A stretch of 64,000 bases of DNA from positions 1 to 64,000 of the forward strand of contig CAKSPO010000004.1 of assembly GCA_934481515.1 (NCBI GenBank). Reading direction: 5' to 3'. Positions 1 through 7,622 of the stretch are shown here, piece after piece. The DNA comes from an uncultured Eubacteriales bacterium (GTDB lineage: Bacteria; Bacillota; Clostridia; Oscillospirales; CAG-272). The number at the start of each line of letters is the position of its first letter. The first letter of the stretch is position 1. The notes under the pieces were generated by a model that was given only the letters and a program-made list of their open reading frames with translations, was not told where the DNA came from and did no database searches. Position numbers and translations under genes: made by a program.

Positions 1-42
1 TGTCGGCATGAAATTTTTCTGTAAAACTTCGGTAAGGCTTCA

Positions 43-711
43 TCATTTTCTCGCAGGAGCGGTTCCGTAAAACAGATCCGGGCGCAACAGATACCCCTTT
101 CCGTATTCGTTTATGATCAGGGGATGCGGGTCGATTTCTGCCGCCCGCAGATTGACCGACCGAACCAATTGCGCAATGTTTCCGATCCGGCAGATTTTGT
201 CCGGATAACACAGAACAATCAGATCGGAAGCGGGTGCCGGCACCGGAAAACAATAAAACAGGCAACGCACCAGAAGGTGTTCCTTGCGGGAAAGAGACAA
301 CGGATAGCCCATATAAAGCGTGTCGGATGGAAGATTGTTGATATAAAGGTGAAACAGAGAGAGCGGTTCCGGATCCCATCCGCACAGACGGCAAAAATCC
401 AAAATCTGCGGAACCAACAGGGAAAGATTCGGCTCCCGGAAAATTCGGTCTGCCTGCAAATCGGGAAACGCATGTTCACCGACAATGGCGGAAATCGGAA
501 GCTCCGGATATTTTGCCCGAAGACTGCGGCACAGCTTTTCCCCTGAAGTCTCATTTTCGACGCAGTCCAGTATCACTCCGCCGATTTCCTTTTTCTCACA
601 AAAGAATTCGCCTGTTTCCAATGCGCAGGAGAAGAGGAAAACGCCTTCTTTCGTCAGGATTGTTCGTATGGTATGAGAAAAATCAGACCGGTCGGAAATA
701 AAAATCAGCAT
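43..711 (-). CDS. Atypical OmpR-like response regulator with degenerate receiver domain
   Basis: This 222-residue protein has a receiver-like N-terminal half (about residues 1-110) and a winged-helix half (about 130-215). A likely phospho-acceptor Asp49 sits in VILDC, but the usual double-Asp pocket near residue 7 is reduced to SDRS and no receiver Lys is evident. The C-terminal half keeps OmpR-type features: a MGYPLSLSRKE stretch before helix 1, a recognition-helix-like NIAQLVRSVNLRAAEID and a closing wing EYGKGYLL. A GGAGG Shine-Dalgarno sequence 8 bases upstream supports the start. It lies 38 bp downstream of the cyclophilin gene on the same strand, so cotranscription is likely. No histidine kinase is adjacent. 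The fold is inferred from sequence pattern; target genes are unknown. Confidence 0.7.
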   Translation of the reverse strand: MLIFISDRSDFSHTIRTILTKEGVFLFSCALETGEFFCEKKEIGGVILDCVENETSGEKLCRSLRAKYPELPISAIVGEHAFPDLQADRIFREPNLSLLVPQILDFCRLCGWDPEPLSLFHLYINNLPSDTLYMGYPLSLSRKEHLLVRCLFYCFPVPAPASDLIVLCYPDKICRIGNIAQLVRSVNLRAAEIDPHPLIINEYGKGYLLRPDLFYGTAPARK

Positions 712-749
712 AAAGGAAACCTCCGGGGGATAACGGCGCAGGGGTGGGC

Positions 750-1418
750 TTATTCCGGTTGTTCTGCAAAATAAGCGGATACAATGGTAACCTTGTTCAG
801 AGGCGCGTCATTGGCATTGGTTTTTTGCTTGGCGATCGCATCGACCACGTCCATTCCGGAAAGCACTTTTCCGAACGCGGCGTACTGACCGTCCAGGGAG
901 GACGCTACATTGGTTCCCTGAACAATGAAGAACTGAGAAGAGGCACTGTCATAGGAAATGGCGTTCCGTGCCATGGAAATGACACCGCGCTTGTGCGAGA
1001 TGGTGTTGTTGACTCCGTTTGCCGAAAATTCACCCTTGATGGTATTTTCGGAGCCGCCGGTTCCGTTTCCTTTCGGGTCGCCTCCCTGAATCATGAAGTT
1101 CTCGATTACCCGGTGAAAGGTCAGACCGTCATAGAATCCGGCAGACACCAGATCCTGAAAATTCTTTACGGTGATCGGCGCGTTCTCCGGATCCAGCTCC
1201 ACAAGAATTTCGCCGGTGCAGGTTTTGGAGGTGGTGGAGTCCGTATACTGCACCCTCAGACAGACATAATTTGTTACGCTGTCACTCTTTTTTACATTGC
1301 TCTGAAAGTCCGCTCCGCCCTCTTTGTCGCCGCAGGAGAGCAACAGCAGGGAGGAGAACAGCAGTGCCGTGAGCAGGACAAGCCCGATTTTTCTGATCCA
1401 AAGCTTCTTTTTCATCAT
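750..1418 (-). CDS. Cyclophilin-type peptidyl-prolyl isomerase, predicted lipoprotein
   Basis: Predicted peptidyl-prolyl cis-trans isomerase of the cyclophilin family, anchored outside the membrane. The start is placed at the first of two adjacent ATG codons, preceded by GGAAAGG; an earlier in-frame start has no such support. The N-terminus MMKKKLWIRKIGLVLL is a lipoprotein signal ending in a lipobox LLSC, followed by an acidic and polar linker. The cyclophilin core carries the catalytic FHRVIENFMIQGGDP stretch, with the FxR arginine present. It is 222 residues long, usual for Gram-positive extracytoplasmic cyclophilins that assist folding of exported proteins. A minus-strand promoter lies about 110 bases upstream. 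Confidence 0.93.
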   Translation of the reverse strand: MMKKKLWIRKIGLVLLTALLFSSLLLLSCGDKEGGADFQSNVKKSDSVTNYVCLRVQYTDSTTSKTCTGEILVELDPENAPITVKNFQDLVSAGFYDGLTFHRVIENFMIQGGDPKGNGTGGSENTIKGEFSANGVNNTISHKRGVISMARNAISYDSASSQFFIVQGTNVASSLDGQYAAFGKVLSGMDVVDAIAKQKTNANDAPLNKVTIVSAYFAEQPE

Positions 1419-1525
1419 TCGAATATCCTTTCCGAATCCACAGTATAATAAGATAAAGCAGAAGAAAAGTCCTTTGAGGAATGCGACCGCAGACATCGTT
1501 TGATACTTTTATGGGATTCCCATTT

Positions 1526-1554
1526 ATTCTATCAAAAAAAAGCGGTTTTGTCAA
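1526..1554 (-). promoter_or_regulatory. Sigma-A promoter for the cyclophilin gene
   Basis: On the minus strand, TTGACA (1549-1554) and TAGAAT (1526-1531) are separated by 17 bp. Transcription would begin near 1519, leaving a leader of about 100 bases before the cyclophilin start. Confidence 0.75.
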
Positions 1555-1604
1555 GGAAAATTTTGGGGACAAAAATATGAAAAAAGGAAGGGAGGAATGC
1601 TTGG

Positions 1605-2684
1605 ATGGAACGGATTCGTTGGGAGAAACTGGCGGCGTGTATGATCTGCCTGTTTTCCGCCGGAATTCTGTTGTATGTTTCCTTTCGGTATCTGCTGGCA
1701 GTATTGCTTCCGTTTCTGTTCGGCTGGGCTTGCTCGCTTCCGGTACGTCCGTTGGCAAAAAAAATCGGAAGAGTACTGCATCTTCCGGAAAAAATATTGG
1801 CAGTTCTGCTTTTTCTTCTGCTGATCGGCGGTGCCGGAGCCGGAATCGGCGCGGCGGTCGGTCGGCTGATTTCGGAAGCCGGGCGGCTGGTCAATCAATT
1901 GCTGGAAAACGGAGACCGGATTTTTTCTTCCGTCGGGGAACTTGCGGATCGACTGGAACGGTTACGGCTTTTCCGGGTTCTTCTGCCGGACGACGAAGGA
2001 CGTCGTGAGACGGTCGCGGAAATGCTAAAAGGAGTTTTGACCTCCTTCAGCTCTGCGCTCCCCGGTCTGGCTGCCCGGCTGGCTTCCGCGCTTCCCGGGA
2101 TTTTTTTGTCTTTTATGGTTACGGTAATCTCCGGCTTTTATTTTTGTACGGACGACGGGAGCATCCGGCGCTTCCTCACAGGACTTCTGCCGGATTGGAT
2201 GCGAAACCGTGTGGATGCCTGGAAAACCGGCGGAAACATTGTATTTTTGCGTTATCTGCGGGCATATCTGTGGCTCCTGCTTCTGACCTTTGCTGAGGTT
2301 TTTCTGGGACTTTGCATCCTGCGGGTCGAATACGCTTTTCTACTCGCACTGCTGATTGCCTTGGTCGATTTTCTGCCGATTCTCGGTGTCGGAACGGTAC
2401 TGATTCCGTGGAGCACCGTTCTTCTTCTTCAAAAAAACTATTATCTTGGCTTCGGGCTTCTGATTCTTTACGCGGTGGTGCTGATCGTGCGTCAGATCAT
2501 AGAACCGAAATTGATCGGAAAAAGCCTTGGTCTGCATCCGTTGGCAGCGCTTTTTTCCGGGTATCTCGGTTTTTCCCTCTTAGGACTCCCCGGAATGCTG
2601 GCAGGTCCCGTTCTGGCTCTGCTGTGTAAAGGTTTGATCGGAATCCGGACCGATGGAAACGGGAACCCGTCAGAATCGGAATAA
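1605..2684 (+). CDS. ytvI: AI-2E family transporter, YtvI-like sporulation membrane protein
   Basis: A 359-residue polytopic membrane protein of the AI-2E/PerM family. Hydrophobic segments occur at about residues 10-30, 33-48 and 63-85, followed by a soluble amphipathic region (about 95-145) and then four to five more membrane segments. The order and the C-terminal IGKSLGLHPLAALFSGYLG region, where family members keep a conserved Gly/Pro-rich loop, match the clostridial and bacillar YtvI subgroup, which is linked to sporulation. A GGGAGG ribosome-binding site precedes the ATG by about 9 bases. It is followed by an independently promoted oxidoreductase. Family membership is secure; the YtvI role and any substrate are inferred. 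Confidence 0.8.
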   Translation: MERIRWEKLAACMICLFSAGILLYVSFRYLLAVLLPFLFGWACSLPVRPLAKKIGRVLHLPEKILAVLLFLLLIGGAGAGIGAAVGRLISEAGRLVNQLLENGDRIFSSVGELADRLERLRLFRVLLPDDEGRRETVAEMLKGVLTSFSSALPGLAARLASALPGIFLSFMVTVISGFYFCTDDGSIRRFLTGLLPDWMRNRVDAWKTGGNIVFLRYLRAYLWLLLLTFAEVFLGLCILRVEYAFLLALLIALVDFLPILGVGTVLIPWSTVLLLQKNYYLGFGLLILYAVVLIVRQIIEPKLIGKSLGLHPLAALFSGYLGFSLLGLPGMLAGPVLALLCKGLIGIRTDGNGNPSESE

Positions 2685-2707
2685 CCGGTTTCCGCTCCGG
2701 AAAGTGC

Positions 2708-2736
2708 TTGACAATGCCACCGGAAAATGATACAAT
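2708..2736 (+). promoter_or_regulatory. Sigma-A promoter for the Gfo/Idh/MocA gene
   Basis: TTGACA (2708-2713) and TACAAT (2731-2736) are separated by 17 bp. This places transcription start near 2743 and rules out any translation start upstream of it, fixing the downstream TTG start. Confidence 0.85.
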
Positions 2737-2770
2737 AGAACCGGTATTTCAAGCGTCGGAGGAGAAAGCT

Positions 2771-3808
2771 TTGAAGAAAGAAAAAATAGGTTTTGCAATT
2801 GTAGGATGCGGTACCATTGCGGATTGGCACGCCAGAGCAACGCAGGCATCCGAACACGGAGTGTTGGTCGGTGCCTACGACGTACACCGGGAAAAGACAG
2901 AGGAATTCTGCAAAAAATACGGAATCCGTCCCTTTGAAAGTATGGAAGAACTGCTTTCTTCTGATGAAGTCGATGCGGTTTGTCTTTGTACTCCGAGCGG
3001 TTATCACACCGACGGAGCACTTGCAACCATCCGTGCCGGAAAGCACATTCTGATTGAAAAGCCGCTTGCACTTCATGTGGAGGATTGTGACCGTATTCTG
3101 CGAGAGGCGGAAGCCGGCGGCGTAACTGCCGGTGTGGTGTCCCAGCATCGCTTCACGCCCGCCATGGAAGCTCTCCGGGAACTGATTGCAGCGGAACGTC
3201 TCGGGAAAATCGTTTCCGTGGAGCTGGATATGAAATATTACCGGGATCAGAACTATTATGATTCCGGCGACTGGAGAGGCACATGGGCACTTGACGGAGG
3301 CGGGGCGCTGATGAATCAGGGCATCCACGGCATTGATACCATGCTGTACCTGCTCGGAAATGTGAAGAGCGTCTACGGTATGGCACGGACGTTGGCACGG
3401 AAAATTGAAGTGGAGGATACCGCGGTCGCAGTACTGGAATTCGAAAACGGTGCGCTCGGAACCCTTCAGGGGACAACCTCGGTCTATCCGGGATATCCGC
3501 GGGAGCTGACCGTTTCCGGAACAAGTGGAACCGTGACCATCCGTGACAACAAAAGCTTCGTCCGCTGGGATGTGAAGGATGTTCCGCTTCCGGAGGGATT
3601 TGTCCTCGGCGAGGAAGTTCACGGCAGCGCAAGTGATCCGAAAAGAATCGGGCTTTCCGGACACCTCGCCGCAACCAACGATTTTATCGAAGCAATTCGG
3701 GAGGGAAGAGAACCGTCGGTTCCGCTGTCGGACGGCAAACGCGCCGTAGAGTTGATTACGGCAATCTACCGCTCCTCCGCTGAAAAAAAGACTGTATTTC
3801 TTTCCTGA
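2771..3808 (+). CDS. Gfo/Idh/MocA family NAD(P)-dependent oxidoreductase
   Basis: Predicted cytoplasmic dehydrogenase of 345 residues. The N-terminal Rossmann fold starts with IVGCGTIADWH (about residues 10-20), followed by the family EKPLA motif at 96-100 containing the catalytic-region lysine. The C-terminal alpha/beta domain includes GGGALMNQGIHGIDTMLY, the usual substrate-site helix with its histidine. The start is a TTG codon with GGAGGAG upstream, because the in-frame codons further upstream fall inside the promoter. The gene has its own promoter and a strong terminator, so it is probably monocistronic. Substrates in this family are usually sugars, inositols or sugar derivatives; which one cannot be told from sequence or neighbours. 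Confidence 0.9.
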   Translation: MKKEKIGFAIVGCGTIADWHARATQASEHGVLVGAYDVHREKTEEFCKKYGIRPFESMEELLSSDEVDAVCLCTPSGYHTDGALATIRAGKHILIEKPLALHVEDCDRILREAEAGGVTAGVVSQHRFTPAMEALRELIAAERLGKIVSVELDMKYYRDQNYYDSGDWRGTWALDGGGALMNQGIHGIDTMLYLLGNVKSVYGMARTLARKIEVEDTAVAVLEFENGALGTLQGTTSVYPGYPRELTVSGTSGTVTIRDNKSFVRWDVKDVPLPEGFVLGEEVHGSASDPKRIGLSGHLAATNDFIEAIREGREPSVPLSDGKRAVELITAIYRSSAEKKTVFLS

Positions 3809-3820
3809 AAAATTACACAA

Positions 3821-3864
3821 AAAAAGAGAGACAGGATGTTCATGTACCCTGTCTCTCTTTTTTT
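3821..3864. terminator. Bidirectional intrinsic terminator
   Basis: An inverted repeat of 11 bp or more (AGAGAGACAGG paired with CCTGTCTCTCT, 12-base loop) is flanked by an A-run on the left and a T-run on the right. It would stop the oxidoreductase transcript on plus and the tRNA-Ala transcript on minus. Confidence 0.85.
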
Positions 3865-3960
3865 GACGGAACATCGGACTGCAATCCGACGAATATCATC
3901 GGGGATAGCAACCTGGCATCGCACTACACCTCAATCGAAATCGGGTGCGTGCACAGCCGC

Positions 3961-4036
3961 TGGTGGAGCGTACGGGATTCGAACCCGTGACCCCGACACT
4001 GCCAGTGTCGTGCGCTCCCAACTGCGCTAACGCCCC
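3961..4036 (-). tRNA. tRNA-Ala (anticodon GGC)
   Basis: The minus strand folds as a complete cloverleaf of 76 nt including an encoded CCA. The acceptor stem GGGGCGT pairs with ACGCTCC (one G-U), there is a GCGC D stem, a CGACA/TGTCG anticodon stem with loop CTGGCAG, and a T arm with GGTTCGAATCC. Anticodon GGC reads GCC/GCU alanine codons. Confidence 0.97.
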
Positions 4037-4046
4037 AACAGAAAAG

Positions 4047-4075
4047 AGTATACCATAGAATCAGGCGCTTGTCAA
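4047..4075 (-). promoter_or_regulatory. Sigma-A promoter for tRNA-Ala
   Basis: On the minus strand, TTGACA (4070-4075) and TATACT (4047-4052) are 17 bp apart, ending about 10 bases before the mature tRNA 5' end. Confidence 0.85.
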
Positions 4076-4238
4076 TAGCATTTTTCGGGAAAAATGCATT
4101 TGTCTTCAAAAATACAAAAAGAAAAGATGCTTTTACGATGTGCCCTCCGGAATGCACACGGAGATGTTTTTACGCAGGGTCATATATTTGCAGATCGAAT
4201 TATTTTGTAATAAAAGGAGGAAAATCTGCACGCAGCAC

Positions 4239-4267
4239 TTGAAACAGGAACAAAATTGTGCTATAAT
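4239..4267 (+). promoter_or_regulatory. Sigma-A promoter of the exonuclease-thiI-aspS-rnmV operon
   Basis: TTGAAA (4239-4244) and a perfect TATAAT (4262-4267) are separated by 17 bp. Transcription would start near 4274, about 105 bases before the first gene. It is the only clear promoter seen before the eight-gene plus-strand run ending at 11.9 kb. Confidence 0.85.
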
Positions 4268-4378
4268 CAATCTGTCTGTGCCATTTTTCTGCTTTCCGGG
4301 AGAATGGAAAAGCGGACAACAGCGCAAAACCGTTTTTGTCGGCGAAGGAATGCGGCGAAAACGGTAAGGAGGACTTTT

Positions 4379-5461
4379 TTGAAAACCGATATGAAGCTGC
4401 ACTCCGGTGTCACGATTCCGCAGATCACCGTCGCAACAGCAGAGCAAAAAAAATACCTGACGCGGGGTGTGCTGAACCGGATGCACCTGATGCCTGTGGG
4501 AGATCCGGTTGCGTTTGAAGAGAACAAGGACGGCAGCATTACCTACTTCTTTGACCCGAAGCGGGTCACGGAGGCTCCGCCCGAGCAGTGGTATGCTCCC
4601 GCGCAAAAAAGCGAAACCATAAAGCTGGAAAACGGCGCGGAGATTCCGCGGATGGGAACCAAACGCGCGGCGGTGTGCGGATATTATACGGCGGAGCGCC
4701 TTCTGCAAATGCATTACGATGTGGTGGAGCAACCGGTTGCCTATACACTGCGCAACGACAAAATCCCTGTCTATTTTTACGATAAAAAGACGGCAGTCCG
4801 TCAGCCGCTGATGTGTGTACAGTGCGGGAAAGAGGTTCGTTACCGCCGGAAGCTGTGCCGTTCCTGTTTTGAGGCGGATCTTGCAGTCCGTCGGGCAGAG
4901 GGAGACGCGCATCGCGCGGCGGAATATCATATGAAGCGGGAGCGCGTTCTGTTCTTTGACCTGGAACTGACCGGAGTCTACGACCATGATGAGATCCTTT
5001 CGATTTCCATTGTCAACGGAAAAGGCGAGATTATCATGAATACGCTGGTCAAGCCAAGCCACAAGAAAAAATGGAAGCAGACCGAAAAAATTCACGGCAT
5101 CACTCCGGAAATGGTTGCGGATGCACCGCATCTGGACGATCTGATTCCGCGGCTGAAGGAATTTTTCGATTCCGCAGATGTGTTGATTGCTTACGGAATT
5201 TCCACAGATTACAGTCACATCAAATACATTTATGACACGGAGGCAGAGCGGGAAGCACTGCATCGCAAGACCCGTTGCGCCGCCATTGAATTTGTCCGTT
5301 ATCAGTCGGAGCATTATCCGGATCGGACGCATACATCGCTCAGCGACGCGATGGAACTTTTGGGAATTTCATGGGAAGGCACGGCGCATAACTCTCTTGC
5401 CGATACCATCGGCTGTGAAAGAGTCTGGGACAGGCTGTTCCCGCATTATTACGAAGACTGA
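4379..5461 (+). CDS. DEDDh 3'-5' exonuclease with N-terminal zinc-ribbon region
   Basis: A 360-residue protein with two parts. Residues about 190-355 form a DnaQ-like exonuclease: motif I FFDLELTG (D194, E196), motif II IAYGISTDYSHI with its Asp, and motif III HNSLADT with His and Asp, so all DEDDh catalytic residues are present. Residues 1-185 are not a domain I recognise, apart from a zinc-ribbon-like CVQC...CRSC (C146, C149, C160, C163) just before the nuclease. The TTG start follows AAGGAGG by 6 bases; the next ATG is too far from that site, and upstream in-frame codons lie in the promoter. It is the first gene of the operon. A role in DNA or RNA trimming is inferred; the substrate is unknown. 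Confidence 0.85.
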   Translation: MKTDMKLHSGVTIPQITVATAEQKKYLTRGVLNRMHLMPVGDPVAFEENKDGSITYFFDPKRVTEAPPEQWYAPAQKSETIKLENGAEIPRMGTKRAAVCGYYTAERLLQMHYDVVEQPVAYTLRNDKIPVYFYDKKTAVRQPLMCVQCGKEVRYRRKLCRSCFEADLAVRRAEGDAHRAAEYHMKRERVLFFDLELTGVYDHDEILSISIVNGKGEIIMNTLVKPSHKKKWKQTEKIHGITPEMVADAPHLDDLIPRLKEFFDSADVLIAYGISTDYSHIKYIYDTEAEREALHRKTRCAAIEFVRYQSEHYPDRTHTSLSDAMELLGISWEGTAHNSLADTIGCERVWDRLFPHYYED

Positions 5462-5472
5462 GGTGAAGAACG

Positions 5473-5793
5473 ATGGATCGTTTTTTCGGTTTGGACAAAA
5501 CAAGAGTACCGGACAGTGAACTGGCGCTTCTGACAACGGTGCACGATCCGGTGGAGCGTGCCGTCATCGGAAGCATTCTGGAGGGCGAAAAGATCCCTTA
5601 CATGATCCGGGAGCGCGGAAGCGGAGAAGCGGTTCGCGTTTTGGCGGGATATTCCATGTTCGGCAGTGACATTTTTGTCCGGAAGGATTCTCTGGAACAG
5701 GCGCAGGAGCTTCTGGATGTTTACCGGAACGGAGACATTGTCCCGGAGGACGGGGGCGAGGAAGAGACCGATACGGAGCAAAGCCGTTCGTGA
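5473..5793 (+). CDS. DUF2007-like putative signal-transducing protein
   Basis: A 106-residue protein. Its core, from LLTTVHDPVERAVIGSILEG to GSDIFVRKDSLEQAQELL, matches the pattern of DUF2007: a short alpha/beta fold in which a strand-helix unit is followed by a surface-exposed strand and a helix. The C-terminal 20 residues are acidic and probably disordered. It begins 11 bases after the exonuclease with GAGGTG upstream and ends 7 bases before thiI. The function of the family is not established; the position between a nuclease and a tRNA-modifying enzyme gives no firm clue. Confidence 0.7.
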   Translation: MDRFFGLDKTRVPDSELALLTTVHDPVERAVIGSILEGEKIPYMIRERGSGEAVRVLAGYSMFGSDIFVRKDSLEQAQELLDVYRNGDIVPEDGGEEETDTEQSRS

Positions 5794-5800
5794 GGTGCGT

Positions 5801-6979
5801 ATGAAGGAAATATTGCTTTGTAAATTCGGCGAGATTGTGCTCAAGGGTGCCAACCGGCGCTTCTTTGAAGATACACTGTGCCGGAATCTCCGCTTCCGTG
5901 CGAAGCACTTCGGTCATTTTGAGATCAAACGGTCTCAAAGCACACTGACCATTGAGCCGCTGGATGATGCGGCGGACATCGACGGTATGTTTGAAGCGAC
6001 AACCAAGGTGTTCGGGATTGTCGGAATCAGCCGGTGTGCCGTTTGCGAAAAGGATATGGACAATATCCGGCACACCGTGGAGGAATATCTTCCGCCGTAT
6101 CTTGCAGGAAAAAAGACCTTCAAGGTGGAGGCAAAGCGGTCGGACAAGCGGTTTCCGCTCAATTCCATGGAAATTGCCGCTGAGGTCGGGGCTTATGTAC
6201 TGGAAACCGTTCCGGGAATCCGCGTCAATGTACGGGAACCGGAAATCGTCGTACAGGTGGAGATCCGGGAACATGCGGCATATGTCCATGCGGGACAGTT
6301 CAAGGGTGCCGGCGGAATGCCGGTTGGAACCAACGGACGGGCGCTTTTGCTGCTTTCCGGCGGAATTGACTCTCCTGTTGCCGGTTATATGATTGCAAAA
6401 AGGGGCGTCCGGTTGGATGCCGTTCATTTTGAGTCCTTCCCGTATACCAGTGAGCGCGCGAGGGAAAAGGTGTTCAAGCTGGCGCAGGAGGTTTCCCGGT
6501 ACGCCGGTTCCATTGACGTGCACGTGATTTCTCTGACGCACATTCAGGAGGAGTTGGTCAAAAACTGTGAGGAAGAGTATTTTACGCTGATGCTTCGCCG
6601 CTATATGATGACCATTGCCGACCGGATTGCGCACCGCCTTGGCTGCGGCGCGTTGGTCACAGGGGAAAGTCTCGGTCAGGTCGCGTCGCAGACCATGCAG
6701 GCAATCGGTGTTACCGACCCGATGACGGCATTGCCCGTTTTCCGTCCGTGCATCGGTCTTGACAAGGAAGAAATTGTACAGATCGCGCGGAAAATCGGCA
6801 CTTTTGATACCTCCATTCAGCCGTATGAAGATTGTTGTACGGTCTTTACCCCAAAGCATCCGCGTACCAATCCGGATCCGGAAAAGGTGATGGAGCAGCA
6901 AAAGCGGCTGGATTTTGACGCTTTGGTGGAGGAAGCACTGCAAAGTGAATATGTACAGCATATCCGCACGGAGTTCTGA
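5801..6979 (+). CDS. thiI: tRNA uracil 4-sulfurtransferase ThiI
   Basis: Makes 4-thiouridine at position 8 of tRNAs and can supply sulfur to thiamin thiazole synthesis. The 392-residue chain has an N-terminal ferredoxin-like plus THUMP region (about 1-165) and a PP-loop ATPase domain with LLLSGGIDSPVAGYM (SGGIDSP at 186-192). There is no C-terminal rhodanese domain, as usual in Firmicutes and unlike E. coli, so sulfur would be passed from a cysteine desulfurase. The ATG start follows GAGGTG 7 bases after the preceding stop; the reading frame is open further upstream but inside the previous gene. Confidence 0.95.
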   Translation: MKEILLCKFGEIVLKGANRRFFEDTLCRNLRFRAKHFGHFEIKRSQSTLTIEPLDDAADIDGMFEATTKVFGIVGISRCAVCEKDMDNIRHTVEEYLPPYLAGKKTFKVEAKRSDKRFPLNSMEIAAEVGAYVLETVPGIRVNVREPEIVVQVEIREHAAYVHAGQFKGAGGMPVGTNGRALLLLSGGIDSPVAGYMIAKRGVRLDAVHFESFPYTSERAREKVFKLAQEVSRYAGSIDVHVISLTHIQEELVKNCEEEYFTLMLRRYMMTIADRIAHRLGCGALVTGESLGQVASQTMQAIGVTDPMTALPVFRPCIGLDKEEIVQIARKIGTFDTSIQPYEDCCTVFTPKHPRTNPDPEKVMEQQKRLDFDALVEEALQSEYVQHIRTEF

Positions 6980-7020
6980 GGCGGAAATCAAAACGGAATG
7001 ATTCCGGAAAGGAAACGGTT

Positions 7021-7581
7021 ATGGAACAGAAATATTATCATATGACAATTGCGGGATGTGAGCGGGATTTGCCGATCTGTCCTCTGAACGACAAGCTGAA
7101 AATTGCGGGATTTGTGATTTTCGGGGATCCGGAGCTGACTACTGCCTGTGCGAAGGAGCTTCTCAAGCGGGCTCCGGCGTACGATTACATGATCAGCGCG
7201 GAGGCAAAGGGAATTCCGCTGGTGCATGAGATGGCGCGGCTTGCCGGGAATCAGAAATATTTTCTTGCCCGCAAGGCACCGAAAATGTATATGACCGGAG
7301 TGATGGAAGCCGGTGTGCACTCCATTACCACGGCATTCGACCAGAAACTTTATATTGACACCGCGGATGCGGCGCTGATGAAGGGGAAGCGGATTCTGAT
7401 TGTGGACGATGTGATTTCCACCGGAGAATCGCTCCATGCGCTGGAGGTGCTTGTGGAGAAGGCAGGAGGAATCATCTGCGGCAGAATGACGATTCTCGCG
7501 GAGGGCGATGCCCAGAACCGGAAGGATCTGATTTATCTGGAAAAGCTTCCGCTGTTTGATGCCGACGGGAATCCGATCTGA
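7021..7581 (+). CDS. Adenine-phosphoribosyltransferase-like protein
   Basis: A 186-residue type I phosphoribosyltransferase. The PRPP-binding signature ILIVDDVISTGESLHAL is intact (about residues 122-138), and the N-terminal hood carries DYMISAEAKGIPLVHEMAR as in Apt-like enzymes. Adenine phosphoribosyltransferase proper is about 170 residues with a slightly different base-binding hood, so it may act on another purine or serve a regulatory function like PurR-type homologues. It lacks an N-terminal helix-turn-helix, so it is not a PurR. An AAAGGAAA site precedes the ATG. It sits inside the thiI-aspS operon. Confidence 0.82.
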   Translation: MEQKYYHMTIAGCERDLPICPLNDKLKIAGFVIFGDPELTTACAKELLKRAPAYDYMISAEAKGIPLVHEMARLAGNQKYFLARKAPKMYMTGVMEAGVHSITTAFDQKLYIDTADAALMKGKRILIVDDVISTGESLHALEVLVEKAGGIICGRMTILAEGDAQNRKDLIYLEKLPLFDADGNPI

Positions 7582-7622
7582 ATCTGAACTGCAAGAAACC
7601 GAGAAAGAGAGATTATAAACTT

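Noticed and set aside
2708..2770. Earlier start for the Gfo/Idh/MocA gene at 2708
   Set aside because: The codon forms the -35 hexamer TTGACA of the promoter. TTG at 2771 with GGAGGAG is used instead.
4256..4378. Earlier ATG for the exonuclease at 4256
   Set aside because: This codon lies within the promoter, 6 bases before the -10 hexamer, so it cannot be in the mRNA.
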